A stretch of 64,000 nt of DNA, from the NCBI RefSeq assembly GCF_029269835.1, contig NZ_JARJBB010000003.1, forward strand, positions 310,001 to 374,000. Direction: 5' to 3'. The notes under the pieces were generated by a model. It was not told where the DNA came from, did no database searches, and saw only the letters and a list, made by a program, of their open reading frames with translations. The translations under genes and the position numbers were made by a program. Numbering within the stretch: position 1 is the first letter of the stretch; every line of letters starts with the position of its first letter. This stretch comes from Streptomyces tropicalis. GTDB taxonomy: Bacteria > Actinomycetota > Actinomycetes > Streptomycetales > Streptomycetaceae. Shown here piece after piece: positions 38,026-45,909 of the stretch.

Positions 38026-38934
38026 TCAGACGCGGTCGCCGGAGAGGCGCTGCACGGCCCGCAGCAGCGCCGAGTGGTCCAGGCCACCGTCGCCCTGGGC
38101 GCGCAGTGCGGCGACCAGCTGGGCCACCACGGCGCCGACCGGCAGCGCGGCGCCGACCGCGCGGGCCGCGTCCGTGACGATGCCCATGTCCTTGTGGTGC
38201 AGGTCGATGCGGAAGCCCGGCGCGAAGTCGCGGCGCAGGAAGTTCTCCTTCTTGCGGGCGAGCACGGTCGAGCCGGCCAGGCCGCCGCCCAGGACCTCCA
38301 GGGCCGCCTCCAGGTCCACGCCGGACTTCTCCAGGAAGACCACCGCCTCGGCGCAGGCCTGGATGTTCACCGCCACGATCAGCTGGTTGGCGGCCTTGAC
38401 CGTCTGGCCCGCGCCGTGCGGGCCGCACAGCACGACCGTCCGGCCCAGCGCCTCGAGGACGGGCCGGGCCCGCTCGAAGTCGTCCCGCTCCCCGCCCACC
38501 ATGATCGAGAGCACCGCCTCGACGGCACCCGCCTCGCCGCCGGACACCGGGGCGTCCAGGACCCGGATGCCCTTGTCCCGGGCGGTCGCGGCCAGATCGA
38601 CGGAGGTCTGCGGGGTGATCGAGGACATGTCGATCAGCAGGGTGCCGGGCCGGGCGTTCTCCAGGATGCCGCCGGGTCCGTGGGCGACCGCCTCGACCTG
38701 CGGGGACGCGGGCACCATGGTGATCACCACGTCGGCCTCCCGCACCGCCTCGGCGACGGAGCCGGCCGCGGTCCCGCCGGCGGCGGTCAGGCGGTCCAGC
38801 TTGTCCTGCTCCAGGGTGTGGCCGGTGACGTCGTAGCCCGCCTTGATCAGGTTCTCGGACATCGGGGATCCCATGATGCCGAGGCCGATCCAGGCGATCG
38901 CGGGCCGGGCGGTGTCCGTGGGGTGGGTGGTCAT
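38026..38934 (-). CDS. glxR: 2-hydroxy-3-oxopropionate (tartronate semialdehyde) reductase
   Basis: A 302-residue beta-hydroxyacid dehydrogenase starting at ATG 38934 after CTTGGAGAGGCACCCCC. The N-terminal Rossmann fold has IAWIGLGIMGSPMSENLIKA (residues about 12-31) for NAD(P)H; substrate-binding DAPVSGGEAGA is near 128-138; and the catalytic Lys is in GAGQTVKAANQLIV near 177. It reduces tartronate semialdehyde, the Gcl product, to D-glycerate. It lies 185 bp downstream of hyi on the same strand and probably shares its promoter. Related 3-hydroxyisobutyrate dehydrogenases look similar; the gcl/hyi context settles the assignment. Confidence 0.93.
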   Translation of the reverse strand: MTTHPTDTARPAIAWIGLGIMGSPMSENLIKAGYDVTGHTLEQDKLDRLTAAGGTAAGSVAEAVREADVVITMVPASPQVEAVAHGPGGILENARPGTLLIDMSSITPQTSVDLAATARDKGIRVLDAPVSGGEAGAVEAVLSIMVGGERDDFERARPVLEALGRTVVLCGPHGAGQTVKAANQLIVAVNIQACAEAVVFLEKSGVDLEAALEVLGGGLAGSTVLARKKENFLRRDFAPGFRIDLHHKDMGIVTDAARAVGAALPVGAVVAQLVAALRAQGDGGLDHSALLRAVQRLSGDRV

Positions 38935-39119
38935 GGGGGTGCCTCTCCAAGTGCTCTGCTGCGTCGGGTGGTCGGTGCTCGGCGGGCCGCTCGGGGCGGC
39001 GCGCGGCGTGCCGTGCGGACCGGTGCCGGACGGCCGGGCCGGACCGTGCCCGGAGGTCGCACCGGACGGTGCCCGGAGGCCGCGCGGTCGAGTGGTCGGC
39101 GGAGCCTGCCCGCCGGTGC

Positions 39120-39959
39120 TCAGCGCGCCGCGCGGGCCGCGGGCGGCAGCCAGGCGAAGGACTCGGCGCTCGGGCGGTCGCCGGGCTTGTACTCCAGACC
39201 GATCCATCCCGCGTAGCCCGCGTCGCCCAGCCGGTCGAGGAGGTCCTCCAGCGGGAGCGAGCCCGTGCCGGGTGCTCCGCGGCCGGGGTTGTCGGCGATC
39301 TGCACGTGCCCGGTCCGCGCGGTGTGCTCCTCGATCACGGCCGGCAGGTCCTCGCCGTTCACGGACAGGTGGTAGAGGTCCATCAGGAACCTCGCGTTGC
39401 CGAGTCCCGTCGCCGCGTTGACCCGGTCGACGACGCCGACCGCGGCCGCCGCCGACACCAGCGGGTAGTCCGGCGACTCGGGCCGGTTCAGCGCCTCGAT
39501 CAGCAGGGCCGCACCGATCCGGTCGGCGGCCCGGGCCGCGAGGGTCAGGTTCTCCAGGGCCAGGGCGTCCTGCTCGGCCGGGTCCAGGCCCTCGACCCGG
39601 TTGCCGTAGAGGGCGTTGAGCGCCGTGCAGCCCAGCTCGCCGGCGAAGCCGGCCGCCACCTCGACGTTGGCGCGGAACCGCTCCGACTCGGCGCCCGGGA
39701 CCGACAGCGCGCCGCGGTCCGGCCCGGGGAGGCGTCCGGCGTAGAGGTTCAGGCCGGTGAGCCGGACCCCCGCGGCCTCGATCGCCCCGCGCAGCGCGTC
39801 CCGTTCGGACCGTGCGGGGACCGGGGTGTCGATCCAGGGCCACCACAGCTCGACCGCGGTGAAGCCGGCCGCGGCGGCCGCCGCGGGGCGCTCCAGGAGC
39901 GGGAGTTCGGTGAAGAGGATCGACAGGTTGACGTTGAAGCGCTGGTCTGCAAATCCCAT
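39120..39959 (-). CDS. hyi: Hydroxypyruvate isomerase (TIM barrel)
   Basis: A 279-residue AP-endonuclease-2-like TIM barrel starting at ATG 39959 with GGAAGGGAGCG upstream. FNVNLSILFTELPLLERPAA, ELWWPWIDTPVP, NLYAGRLPGPDRG, LIEALNRPESPDYP with the metal-binding Glu, DLYHLSVNGEDLP, HVQIADNPGRGAPG and IGLEYKPG with the second Glu follow the order in Hyi proteins. It interconverts hydroxypyruvate and tartronate semialdehyde. Two tandem boxes cover its promoter. The C-terminus is Ala/Arg-rich and ends early compared with some homologues, without loss of the catalytic residues. Confidence 0.92.
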   Translation of the reverse strand: MGFADQRFNVNLSILFTELPLLERPAAAAAAGFTAVELWWPWIDTPVPARSERDALRGAIEAAGVRLTGLNLYAGRLPGPDRGALSVPGAESERFRANVEVAAGFAGELGCTALNALYGNRVEGLDPAEQDALALENLTLAARAADRIGAALLIEALNRPESPDYPLVSAAAAVGVVDRVNAATGLGNARFLMDLYHLSVNGEDLPAVIEEHTARTGHVQIADNPGRGAPGTGSLPLEDLLDRLGDAGYAGWIGLEYKPGDRPSAESFAWLPPAARAAR

Positions 39960-39999
39960 CGGGGCCGCGCTCCCTTCCGTGAGGTATCCCTGACGCTTA

Positions 40000-40035
40000 T
40001 TTCGGATAGTGGAAGTCTAATTCTGTTCAACGGAA
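40000..40035 (-). promoter_or_regulatory. hyi promoter with tandem 15-bp operator boxes
   Basis: TTTCGGATAGTGGAA (40000-40014) and TTCTGTTCAACGGAA (40021-40035) match the gcl boxes at 11-12 of 15 positions, with centres 21 bp apart. On the minus strand a promoter can be drawn as -35 TTGAAC (40030-40025), a 16-bp spacer and -10 TATCCG (40008-40003), so each box covers one promoter element. This fits repression. Confidence 0.75.
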
Positions 40036-40135
40036 GAGTGCCGTCGGGTGTCGCGGCCTGTCAAGGGGTGGCCGCGGTGCGGCAGGGTTCGGGGAGCCGG
40101 AGGCATCCCCCGGGAGCGGCGGCCCGGGTTAGGTT

Positions 40136-40390
40136 GTGCGCGTGCGATTGAGAGTGGAGTTCACGACCGAGCCCTTCGATCTCGACGAGGCGCCGGCGCA
40201 CGCGCTGGTGGCCCGCGAGGTGATCGAGGCGGCCGCGCTGGACGCGGTCGACGTCGGCCCCTTCGGCAACACCGCGGAAGGGGGTGCGGACGCCGTGCTC
40301 ACCGCCGTCGACGCCCTGCTGCGCCAGGCCCTCCGGGCCGGCGCCACCCGGATCTCGCTCCAGGTCAACGTGGTCGGGGAGGAGCGGTGA
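40136..40390 (+). CDS. Small protein, possibly of the thiamine-binding (YkoF/MTH1187-like) fold
   Basis: An 84-residue protein from GTG 40136; a second in-frame GTG at 40142 is the alternative. The alternating pattern LRVEFTTEPFDL, helix ALVAREVIEAAAL, VDVGPFGNTAEGGADAVLT, helix ALLRQALRAG and final strand RISLQVNVV suggests a beta-alpha-beta-beta-alpha-beta fold as in ACT-like or thiamine-binding YkoF/MTH1187 proteins. GPFGNTAEGGADAV resembles the ligand loop of the latter. Its stop overlaps the start of an HTH gene (GTGA), so both are made together; it may be the ligand-sensing half of a split regulator. The fold call is inference. Confidence 0.6.
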   Translation: MRVRLRVEFTTEPFDLDEAPAHALVAREVIEAAALDAVDVGPFGNTAEGGADAVLTAVDALLRQALRAGATRISLQVNVVGEER

Positions 40391-40752
40391 CCGGGGCCGG
40401 CGGCGAGTCCTTCATCGCGGCCGTGAAGCCGCTGGTCGACGCCATCGGCGGCGAGCTGCTCCCGCCCGACGAGGCCGGCCCCGACGACGTCGTCCTGTCC
40501 TGGGAGGGGATCGACGCCCTCGCCGTACGGCTGCCGCAACTGGCGGACTCCCTCGACCACATCCTCGCCGCGATGGAGCGCAGGCGCGGCCGCCCGCTGG
40601 CCGAACTCGACCGCAGGGCCAAGCAGGAGATCGTCCGCACGCTGGAGGCGCGCGGCGCCTTCGCGGTGCGCCACGGAGTGGAGACGGTGGCGGGCGCGCT
40701 CGGGGTGAGCCGCTTCACCGTCTACAACTACCTCAACCGGGACAAGGGCTGA
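40387..40752 (+). CDS. DauR-type helix-turn-helix regulator lacking a PAS domain
   Basis: A 121-residue protein whose GTG start overlaps the previous stop. The C-terminus, LDRRAKQEIVRTLEARGAFA through LGVSRFTVYNYLNRD, is the HTH found at the end of DauR/YheO proteins, which normally have a PAS-like sensor of about 120 residues before it. Here the N-terminal half (residues 1-70) is short and predicted helical (IAAVKPLVDAIGGELLPPDE). It lies between the hyi promoter and the urate operon, and is a candidate regulator of either. No ligand-binding pocket is visible, so sensing may be done by the small protein encoded just before it. Confidence 0.78.
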   Translation: MTGAGGESFIAAVKPLVDAIGGELLPPDEAGPDDVVLSWEGIDALAVRLPQLADSLDHILAAMERRRGRPLAELDRRAKQEIVRTLEARGAFAVRHGVETVAGALGVSRFTVYNYLNRDKG

Positions 40753-40851
40753 CCAGGGTCGTCACCGGCCCCGGGGCGGGCTCCGCCGCGGGCCGGGGCG
40801 GCTGCCCGTGCCGGGCGCGCGGCGGCGGGGCCGGACTGCCGCGCAGAATTT

Positions 40852-40891
40852 TCAACAAAGTGTTGACGTTGTCATCCGGAGGGCGTTAGCT
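40852..40891 (+). promoter_or_regulatory. Promoter and palindromic operator of the urate operon
   Basis: A promoter with -35 TTGACG (40863-40868), a 17-bp spacer and -10 TTAGCT (40886-40891) precedes uraD. A perfect palindrome TCAACA-AAG-TGTTGA (40852-40866) overlaps the -35 element, and TGAC-GTT-GTCA overlaps it in turn. This operator differs from the TTCC-N7-GGAA boxes at gcl, hyi and malate synthase, so urate genes appear to answer to a different regulator. Confidence 0.68.
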
Positions 40892-40929
40892 ACAGGCAGC
40901 CCGTACCGCACCAGGCCACGGAGGCTCCC

Positions 40930-41445
40930 GTGACGTCCCCTTCCACGCCGCAGGGCCTCGCCCGTTTCAACTCCCTGGAGGAGCACGCGGCCGGCGCCGC
41001 GCTCCACGAGGTGTGCGCCGCCCGCGCCTGGGGCGCACGGTTGCTGGCCGGCCGCCCGTACGCCACCGCCGAGGACCTCTGCGCGGCCGGCGAGGCCGCC
41101 ACGGCCGAGCTGAGCGACAAGGACCTCGACGAGGCGATGGCGGGCCACCCGCCCATCGGCCGCCCCCGGCCCGGCGATCCGGCCTCCGCCCGCGAACAGC
41201 GGGGCATGGCCGGCGCCTCCGCCGGTCTCAGGGCGGAGATGCTCGAACTCAACCTGGCCTACCAGGAGCGGTTCGGCCACGTCTTCCTCATCTGCGCCAC
41301 CGGCCGGACCGGCGAGGAGATGCGCGACGCCCTCAAGGAGCGGATCGCCAACACGCCGGAGCGGGAGCGCGAGATCGTCCGCACCGAACTGGGCAGGATC
41401 AACCGCATCCGGCTCGCCCGACTGCTGCAGGAGGACACCCCATGA
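40930..41445 (+). CDS. uraD: OHCU decarboxylase
   Basis: A 171-residue 2-oxo-4-hydroxy-4-carboxy-5-ureidoimidazoline decarboxylase, the last step of urate to S-allantoin. GTG 40930 follows CACGGAGGCTCCC. FNSLEEHAAGAALHEVCAAR at the N-terminus and DEAMAGHPPIGRP with the catalytic His at about residue 77 are family hallmarks; ASAREQRGM carries the conserved Glu-Gln pair, and RFGHVFLICATGRTGEEM the C-terminal core. Its stop overlaps the start of uraH by 4 bp. It heads the operon in reverse order of the pathway. Confidence 0.95.
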   Translation: MTSPSTPQGLARFNSLEEHAAGAALHEVCAARAWGARLLAGRPYATAEDLCAAGEAATAELSDKDLDEAMAGHPPIGRPRPGDPASAREQRGMAGASAGLRAEMLELNLAYQERFGHVFLICATGRTGEEMRDALKERIANTPEREREIVRTELGRINRIRLARLLQEDTP

Positions 41446-41843
41446 GCACCGACACCACCGCCTCGGTGTCCACGCACATCCTGGACACCAGCGCCGGCCG
41501 GCCCGCCGGGGGCGTCGCCGTCCACCTGCGCGCCCGCTCCGGGTCCGCGGCCCACTGGCAGGCGCTCGGCGGCTCCGCGACCGACGCCGACGGCCGGTGC
41601 AAGGACCTCCCCGCCCTGCCGGCGGGCACCACCCACGTACGGCTGGACTTCGCCGTCGAGCCGTACTTCGCCCACATCGCCGAGAAGCAAGCCGATGCGC
41701 AGCAGGACGCCCCCGCGAATCGGGACAGCGGTGCCGTGTTCTTCCCCGAGGTGACGGTCACCTTCGCCGTGCACCCCGGCGAGCACTACCACGTACCGCT
41801 GCTGCTCAACCCGTTCGGCTACTCCGTTTACCGAGGGAGCTAG
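41442..41843 (+). CDS. uraH: 5-Hydroxyisourate hydrolase (transthyretin-like)
   Basis: A 133-residue HIUase starting at the ATG that overlaps uraD. The N-terminal signature SVSTHILDTSAGRPAGGV has the catalytic His. The C-terminal tetrapeptide YRGS is the HIUase-specific end that distinguishes the enzyme from transthyretin. FFPEVTVTF precedes the third strand pair. It hydrolyses 5-hydroxyisourate from uricase to OHCU. The middle has a polar stretch EKQADAQQDAPANRDSG slightly longer than average. The uricase gene follows after 4 bp. Confidence 0.95.
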   Translation: MSTDTTASVSTHILDTSAGRPAGGVAVHLRARSGSAAHWQALGGSATDADGRCKDLPALPAGTTHVRLDFAVEPYFAHIAEKQADAQQDAPANRDSGAVFFPEVTVTFAVHPGEHYHVPLLLNPFGYSVYRGS

Positions 41844-41847
41844 CTAC

Positions 41848-42795
41848 ATGACCGCCCATCCCCGCCCCGCCCGACCGGTCGTCCTGGGGCAGAACCAGTA
41901 CGGCAAGGCCGAGAACCGGGTCGTCAAGGTCACTCGGGACGGTGCCACGCACCACATCAAGGACCTCAACGTCTCCGTCTCCCTCAGCGGCGACATGGAC
42001 GACGTCCACTACTCCGGCTCCAACGCCCACGTGCTGCCGACCGACACCACCAAGAACACGGTGTACGCCTTCGCCAAGGAGCACGGCATCGAGTCCGCCG
42101 AGCAGTTCGGCATCCACCTCGCCCGCCACTTCGTCACCTCGCAGGGGCCGATCCACCGGGCCCGCATCCGCATCGAGGAGTACGCCTGGGAGCGGATCGC
42201 GTCCTCGGACGCCGGCTCCCGCCCCCTCGGCGCCGACGAGGTCCGCCACTCCTTCGTCCGCACCGGCCAGGAGACCCGGCTCACCCAGGTCACCTACGAC
42301 GGCGCGTCGTGGGAGGTGGTCTCCGGCCTGAAGGACCTCGTGGTGATGAACACGACCGACTCGGAGTTCTGGGGCTACGCCAAGGACAGGTACACGACGC
42401 TGAAGGAGGCCCACGACCGCATCCTGGCCACCGAGGTGTCCGGCCGGTGGCGGTTCGGCTGGACCGGCGACGCGGAGCGGATGCCGCACTGGGACGAGTC
42501 CTACGAGCAGACGAAGAAGCACATGCTCCGGGCCTTCGCCGAGACGTACTCGCTGTCGCTGCAGCAGACGCTGTACCAGATGGGCGCGCGCATCATCGAC
42601 CACCGCGACGAGATCGACGAGGTCCGCTTCTCCCTCCCGAACAAGCACCACTTCCTCGTCGACCTGGAGCCCTTCGGGCTGGAGAACGACAACGAGGTCT
42701 ACTTCGCGGCCGACCGGCCCTACGGCCTCATCGAGGCGACCGTCCTGCGCGACGGCAGCGAGGCCCGCATCCCGGTGGACCACAGCAACCTCTGA
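41848..42795 (+). CDS. Urate oxidase (uricase)
   Basis: A 315-residue cofactor-free uricase; ATG 41848 follows GGGAGCTAGCTAC. LGQNQYGKAENRVVKVTRDG contains the catalytic Lys, VLPTDTTKNTVYAFA the catalytic Thr, and FSLPNKHHFLVDL near residue 270 the uricase signature His. It oxidises urate with O2 to 5-hydroxyisourate and H2O2. Length and order of motifs are normal for actinobacterial uricases. A catalase gene is often nearby to remove peroxide, but none is in this window. Confidence 0.96.
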   Translation: MTAHPRPARPVVLGQNQYGKAENRVVKVTRDGATHHIKDLNVSVSLSGDMDDVHYSGSNAHVLPTDTTKNTVYAFAKEHGIESAEQFGIHLARHFVTSQGPIHRARIRIEEYAWERIASSDAGSRPLGADEVRHSFVRTGQETRLTQVTYDGASWEVVSGLKDLVVMNTTDSEFWGYAKDRYTTLKEAHDRILATEVSGRWRFGWTGDAERMPHWDESYEQTKKHMLRAFAETYSLSLQQTLYQMGARIIDHRDEIDEVRFSLPNKHHFLVDLEPFGLENDNEVYFAADRPYGLIEATVLRDGSEARIPVDHSNL

Positions 42796-42925
42796 CGCGT
42801 CTCCTCCGGCCGGACCTCCCTCGGCACCCGCGACCGGCGGGCCCGCCCCCGGCGGCGGCACCCGGCTCCCCGGGTCCCGCCGCGCCCGCCCCCGCAGCCC
42901 CCCGAGCGAACAGGACGAACGAACC

Positions 42926-44305
42926 ATGGCAGCAGCCCAGCGCACCGTCATCGAGAACGGCGCGATCGCGACCGTCGACGCGCAGGACACCGAGTACGCC
43001 TCCGGGTACGTCGTCCTCGCCGGCAACCGGATCGAGGCGCTCGGCGCGGGCCGGGCCCCCGACGGCCTGGAGAACGTCGTACGCCGCATCGACGCCTCCG
43101 GCCACCTCGTCACCCCGGGCCTGATCAACACCCACCACCACTTCTACCAGTGGATCACCCGGGGCCTGGCCACCGACCACAACCTCTTCGACTGGCTCGT
43201 CGCCCTGTACCCGACCTGGGCCCGCATCGACGAGCCGATGGTCCGCGCGGCCGCCCAGGGCTCGCTCGCGATGATGGCCCGCGGCGGCGTCACCTGCGCG
43301 ACGGACCACCACTACGTCTTCCCGCGAGGCTCCGGCGACCTGTCCGGCGCGATCGTCGGCGCCGCCCGCGACATGGGCGTCCGCTTCACCCTCGCCCGCG
43401 GCTCGATGGACCGCGGCGCCTCGGACGGCGGCCTGCCCCCGGACTTCGCCGTGGAGACCCTGGACGAAGCGCTGGCCGCCACCGAGGCGACCGTCGACGC
43501 GCACCACGACCCCTCCTCCGACGCCATGACCCAGGTGGCCGTCGCCCCCTGCTCGCCCTTCTCCGTCAGCACCGACCTGATGCGGCAGGGCGCCGAACTC
43601 GCCCGCCGCAAGGGCGTACGGCTGCACACCCACGGCTCGGAGACGGTCGAGGAGGAGAAGTTCTGCCACGAGCTGTTCGGGATGGGCCCGACCGACTACT
43701 TCGAGTCCACCGGCTGGCTCGGCGAGGACGTGTGGATGGCGCACTGCGTCCACATGAACGACTCCGACATCGCCGCCTTCGCCCGCACCGGGACCGGCGT
43801 CGCCCACTGCCCCTCCTCCAACGCCCGCCTGGCCGCCGGGATCGCCCGCGTCCCCGACATGCTGGCCGCCGGCGTCCCGGTCGGCCTCGGCGTCGACGGC
43901 ACCGCCTCCAACGAGTCCGGCGAACTCCACACCGAGCTGCGCAACGCCCTCCTCATCAACCGCCTCGGCGCCCACCGGGAGGCCGCCCTGACCGCCCGTC
44001 AGGCACTGCGCCTGGGCACCTACGGCGGCGCCCGGGTCCTCGGCCGGGCCGCCGAGACCGGCTCCCTGGAACCGGGCAAGCTCGCCGACCTGGTGCTGTG
44101 GCGGATGGACACCCTCGCCCACTCCTCCATCGCCGACCCGGTGGCCGCGCTGGTCCTCGGCGCCGCGGCCCCGGTCACCGCCTCCTTCGTCGACGGACGG
44201 CAGATCGTCGAGAACGGCCGCCTGCTCACCGTCGACGAGGACGCCGTCGCCCGCGCCGCGCGCGACGAGGCCCGCCGCCTGGCGCGGATCGCCGCCCAGG
44301 ACTGA
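42926..44305 (+). CDS. 8-Oxoguanine deaminase-like amidohydrolase
   Basis: A 459-residue amidohydrolase of the TrzN/AtzB/8-oxoguanine deaminase branch; ATG 42926 follows GAACAGGACGAACGAACC. Metal motifs: GLINTHHHFYQWITRGLA (HxH), VRLHTHGSETVEEE, WMAHCVHMNDSDI, and GLGVDGTASNESGEL with the catalytic Asp. The ring-cleft residues fit a purine substrate. 8-Oxoguanine deaminase would make urate directly, feeding the uricase encoded just before (130 bp). A guanine deaminase or S-triazine-type activity cannot be excluded. The gene ends at a clear hairpin terminator. Confidence 0.88.
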   Translation: MAAAQRTVIENGAIATVDAQDTEYASGYVVLAGNRIEALGAGRAPDGLENVVRRIDASGHLVTPGLINTHHHFYQWITRGLATDHNLFDWLVALYPTWARIDEPMVRAAAQGSLAMMARGGVTCATDHHYVFPRGSGDLSGAIVGAARDMGVRFTLARGSMDRGASDGGLPPDFAVETLDEALAATEATVDAHHDPSSDAMTQVAVAPCSPFSVSTDLMRQGAELARRKGVRLHTHGSETVEEEKFCHELFGMGPTDYFESTGWLGEDVWMAHCVHMNDSDIAAFARTGTGVAHCPSSNARLAAGIARVPDMLAAGVPVGLGVDGTASNESGELHTELRNALLINRLGAHREAALTARQALRLGTYGGARVLGRAAETGSLEPGKLADLVLWRMDTLAHSSIADPVAALVLGAAAPVTASFVDGRQIVENGRLLTVDEDAVARAARDEARRLARIAAQD

Positions 44306-44319
44306 ACCACCCCAGGACT

Positions 44320-44347
44320 CCGGCCGGGAGGGACGGCTCCCGGCCGG
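44320..44347 (+). terminator. Hairpin terminator after the deaminase gene
   Basis: CCGGCCGGGAG (44320-44330) pairs perfectly with CTCCCGGCCGG (44337-44347), an 11-bp stem with a 6-base loop, 14 bp after the stop codon. It marks the end of the urate operon; the permease that follows has its own upstream region. Confidence 0.82.
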
Positions 44348-44486
44348 CAGCCGCGGACCCGAGCGGGGTCCACGGCGGCCGTCCCCGCCCCGCCAGGGGC
44401 CCCGGTCCCGCACGACCACGCGCACCACCTCCCTGACACCCACGGCGCCACCCCGGGCGTCCGTGCACCCGACCGGAGGAGCCGCA

Positions 44487-45854
44487 GTGAGCGCCCACCC
44501 CGTCGACGAGAAACTCCCCGCCCTGAAGATGGCGACGAGCGGCCTGCAGCACGTGGCCGCCATGTACGCCGGAGTCGTCGCCCCGCCCCTGATCGTCGGC
44601 GCGGCCGCCGGCCTGTCCGCCACCGACCTGACCTTCCTCACCGGCGCCTGCCTGTTCACCGCGGGCCTCGCCACCGTCCTGCAGACCCTCGGCCTGTGGA
44701 ACATCGGCGCCCGCCTGCCGTTCGTCAACGGCGTCACCTTCGCCGGCGTCGCCCCCATGACCGCCGTCGTCGCCTCCACCCGCGACAAGGCCGACGCCCT
44801 GCCGGTGATCTTCGGCGCGGTCATGGTCGCCGGCGCCCTCGGCTTCCTGGCCGCCCCCGTCTTCTGCAAGGCGGTCCGCTTCTTCCCGCCCGTGGTCACC
44901 GGCACGGTCATCACGCTCATCGGGGTCTCGCTGCTCCCGGTCGCCTTCGGCTGGGCGCAGGGCCCCGATCCGTCCGCCCGCGACTACGGCTCGGCGGCCC
45001 ACCTCGCGCTCGCGGGCGGCACCCTCCTGACGGTCCTGCTGCTGCGCCGCTTCACCCGCGGGTTCGTCCAGCAGATCGCCGTCCTGCTCGGCCTGGCCGC
45101 CGGGACGCTCCTCGCCCTCCCGTTCGGCGCCGCCCGCCTCGGCCCGGTGGCCGGTGCGCCGCTGCTCGGCTTCCCCACCCCCTTCCACTTCGGCGCCCCG
45201 CAGTTCCACCTCGCCGCCATCCTGTCCATGTGCGTGGTGATGGTCGTCTCGATGACCGAGTCCACGGCGGACATGCTGGCGCTGGGGGAGATCGTCGAAC
45301 GCCCCGCGGACGAACGGACGATCGCCGCCGGCCTGCGCGCCGACACCCTCGGCTCCGCCCTGAGCCCCGTGTTCAACGGGTTCATGTGCAGCGCCTTCGC
45401 GCAGAACATCGGCCTGGTCGCGATGACCCGGATCCGCAGCCGCTACGTCGTCGCCTGCGGCGGCGGCTTCCTGGTGCTGCTCGGACTGTGCCCGGCGGCC
45501 GCCTCGCTCATCGCCGTCGTCCCGCGCCCCGTGCTCGGCGGCGCGGGCGTCGTGCTCTTCGGCTCGGTGGCCGCCGGCGGCATCCAGACCCTGGTGCGGG
45601 CCGGTCTCGACCAGGACGGCCATGCGGTCGTCGTGGCCGTCTCCCTGGCCGCCGGCCTCGTCCCGATCACCACCCCCGGCTTCTACCACGCCTTCCCCGC
45701 GACCGCCCGGATCGTCCTGGACTCCGGGATCTCCACCGGCTGCGTCACCGCCGTCCTGCTCAACCTCGTATTCAACCACCTGGGCCGGGGCCGCGGGACG
45801 GCGGACGCGATGCAGTCGAGGGAGGCGGCGGAGGAGATCGCGGCCGTCCACTGA
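44487..45854 (+). CDS. Uric acid/xanthine permease, NCS2 family
   Basis: A 455-residue permease. GTG 44487 has an ideal GGAGGAGCCGCA; the frame runs 8 codons further upstream. Twelve to fourteen hydrophobic segments are present. The NAT signature QNIGLVAMTRIRS is at about residue 310, with VVSMTESTADMLALGEIV in the preceding helix, placing it in the UraA/PucJ/UapA branch (urate, xanthine or uracil:H+ symport), distinct from the AzgA-type permease at 19.3 kb. Location after uricase and 8-oxoguanine deaminase points to urate or xanthine. Confidence 0.92.
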   Translation: MSAHPVDEKLPALKMATSGLQHVAAMYAGVVAPPLIVGAAAGLSATDLTFLTGACLFTAGLATVLQTLGLWNIGARLPFVNGVTFAGVAPMTAVVASTRDKADALPVIFGAVMVAGALGFLAAPVFCKAVRFFPPVVTGTVITLIGVSLLPVAFGWAQGPDPSARDYGSAAHLALAGGTLLTVLLLRRFTRGFVQQIAVLLGLAAGTLLALPFGAARLGPVAGAPLLGFPTPFHFGAPQFHLAAILSMCVVMVVSMTESTADMLALGEIVERPADERTIAAGLRADTLGSALSPVFNGFMCSAFAQNIGLVAMTRIRSRYVVACGGGFLVLLGLCPAAASLIAVVPRPVLGGAGVVLFGSVAAGGIQTLVRAGLDQDGHAVVVAVSLAAGLVPITTPGFYHAFPATARIVLDSGISTGCVTAVLLNLVFNHLGRGRGTADAMQSREAAEEIAAVH

Positions 45855-45909
45855 GCCCGTCGCCGGGGGCGGCCGCGCCGGGGCATCCCCCGGGGGCGGC
45901 CGCCCGGGG

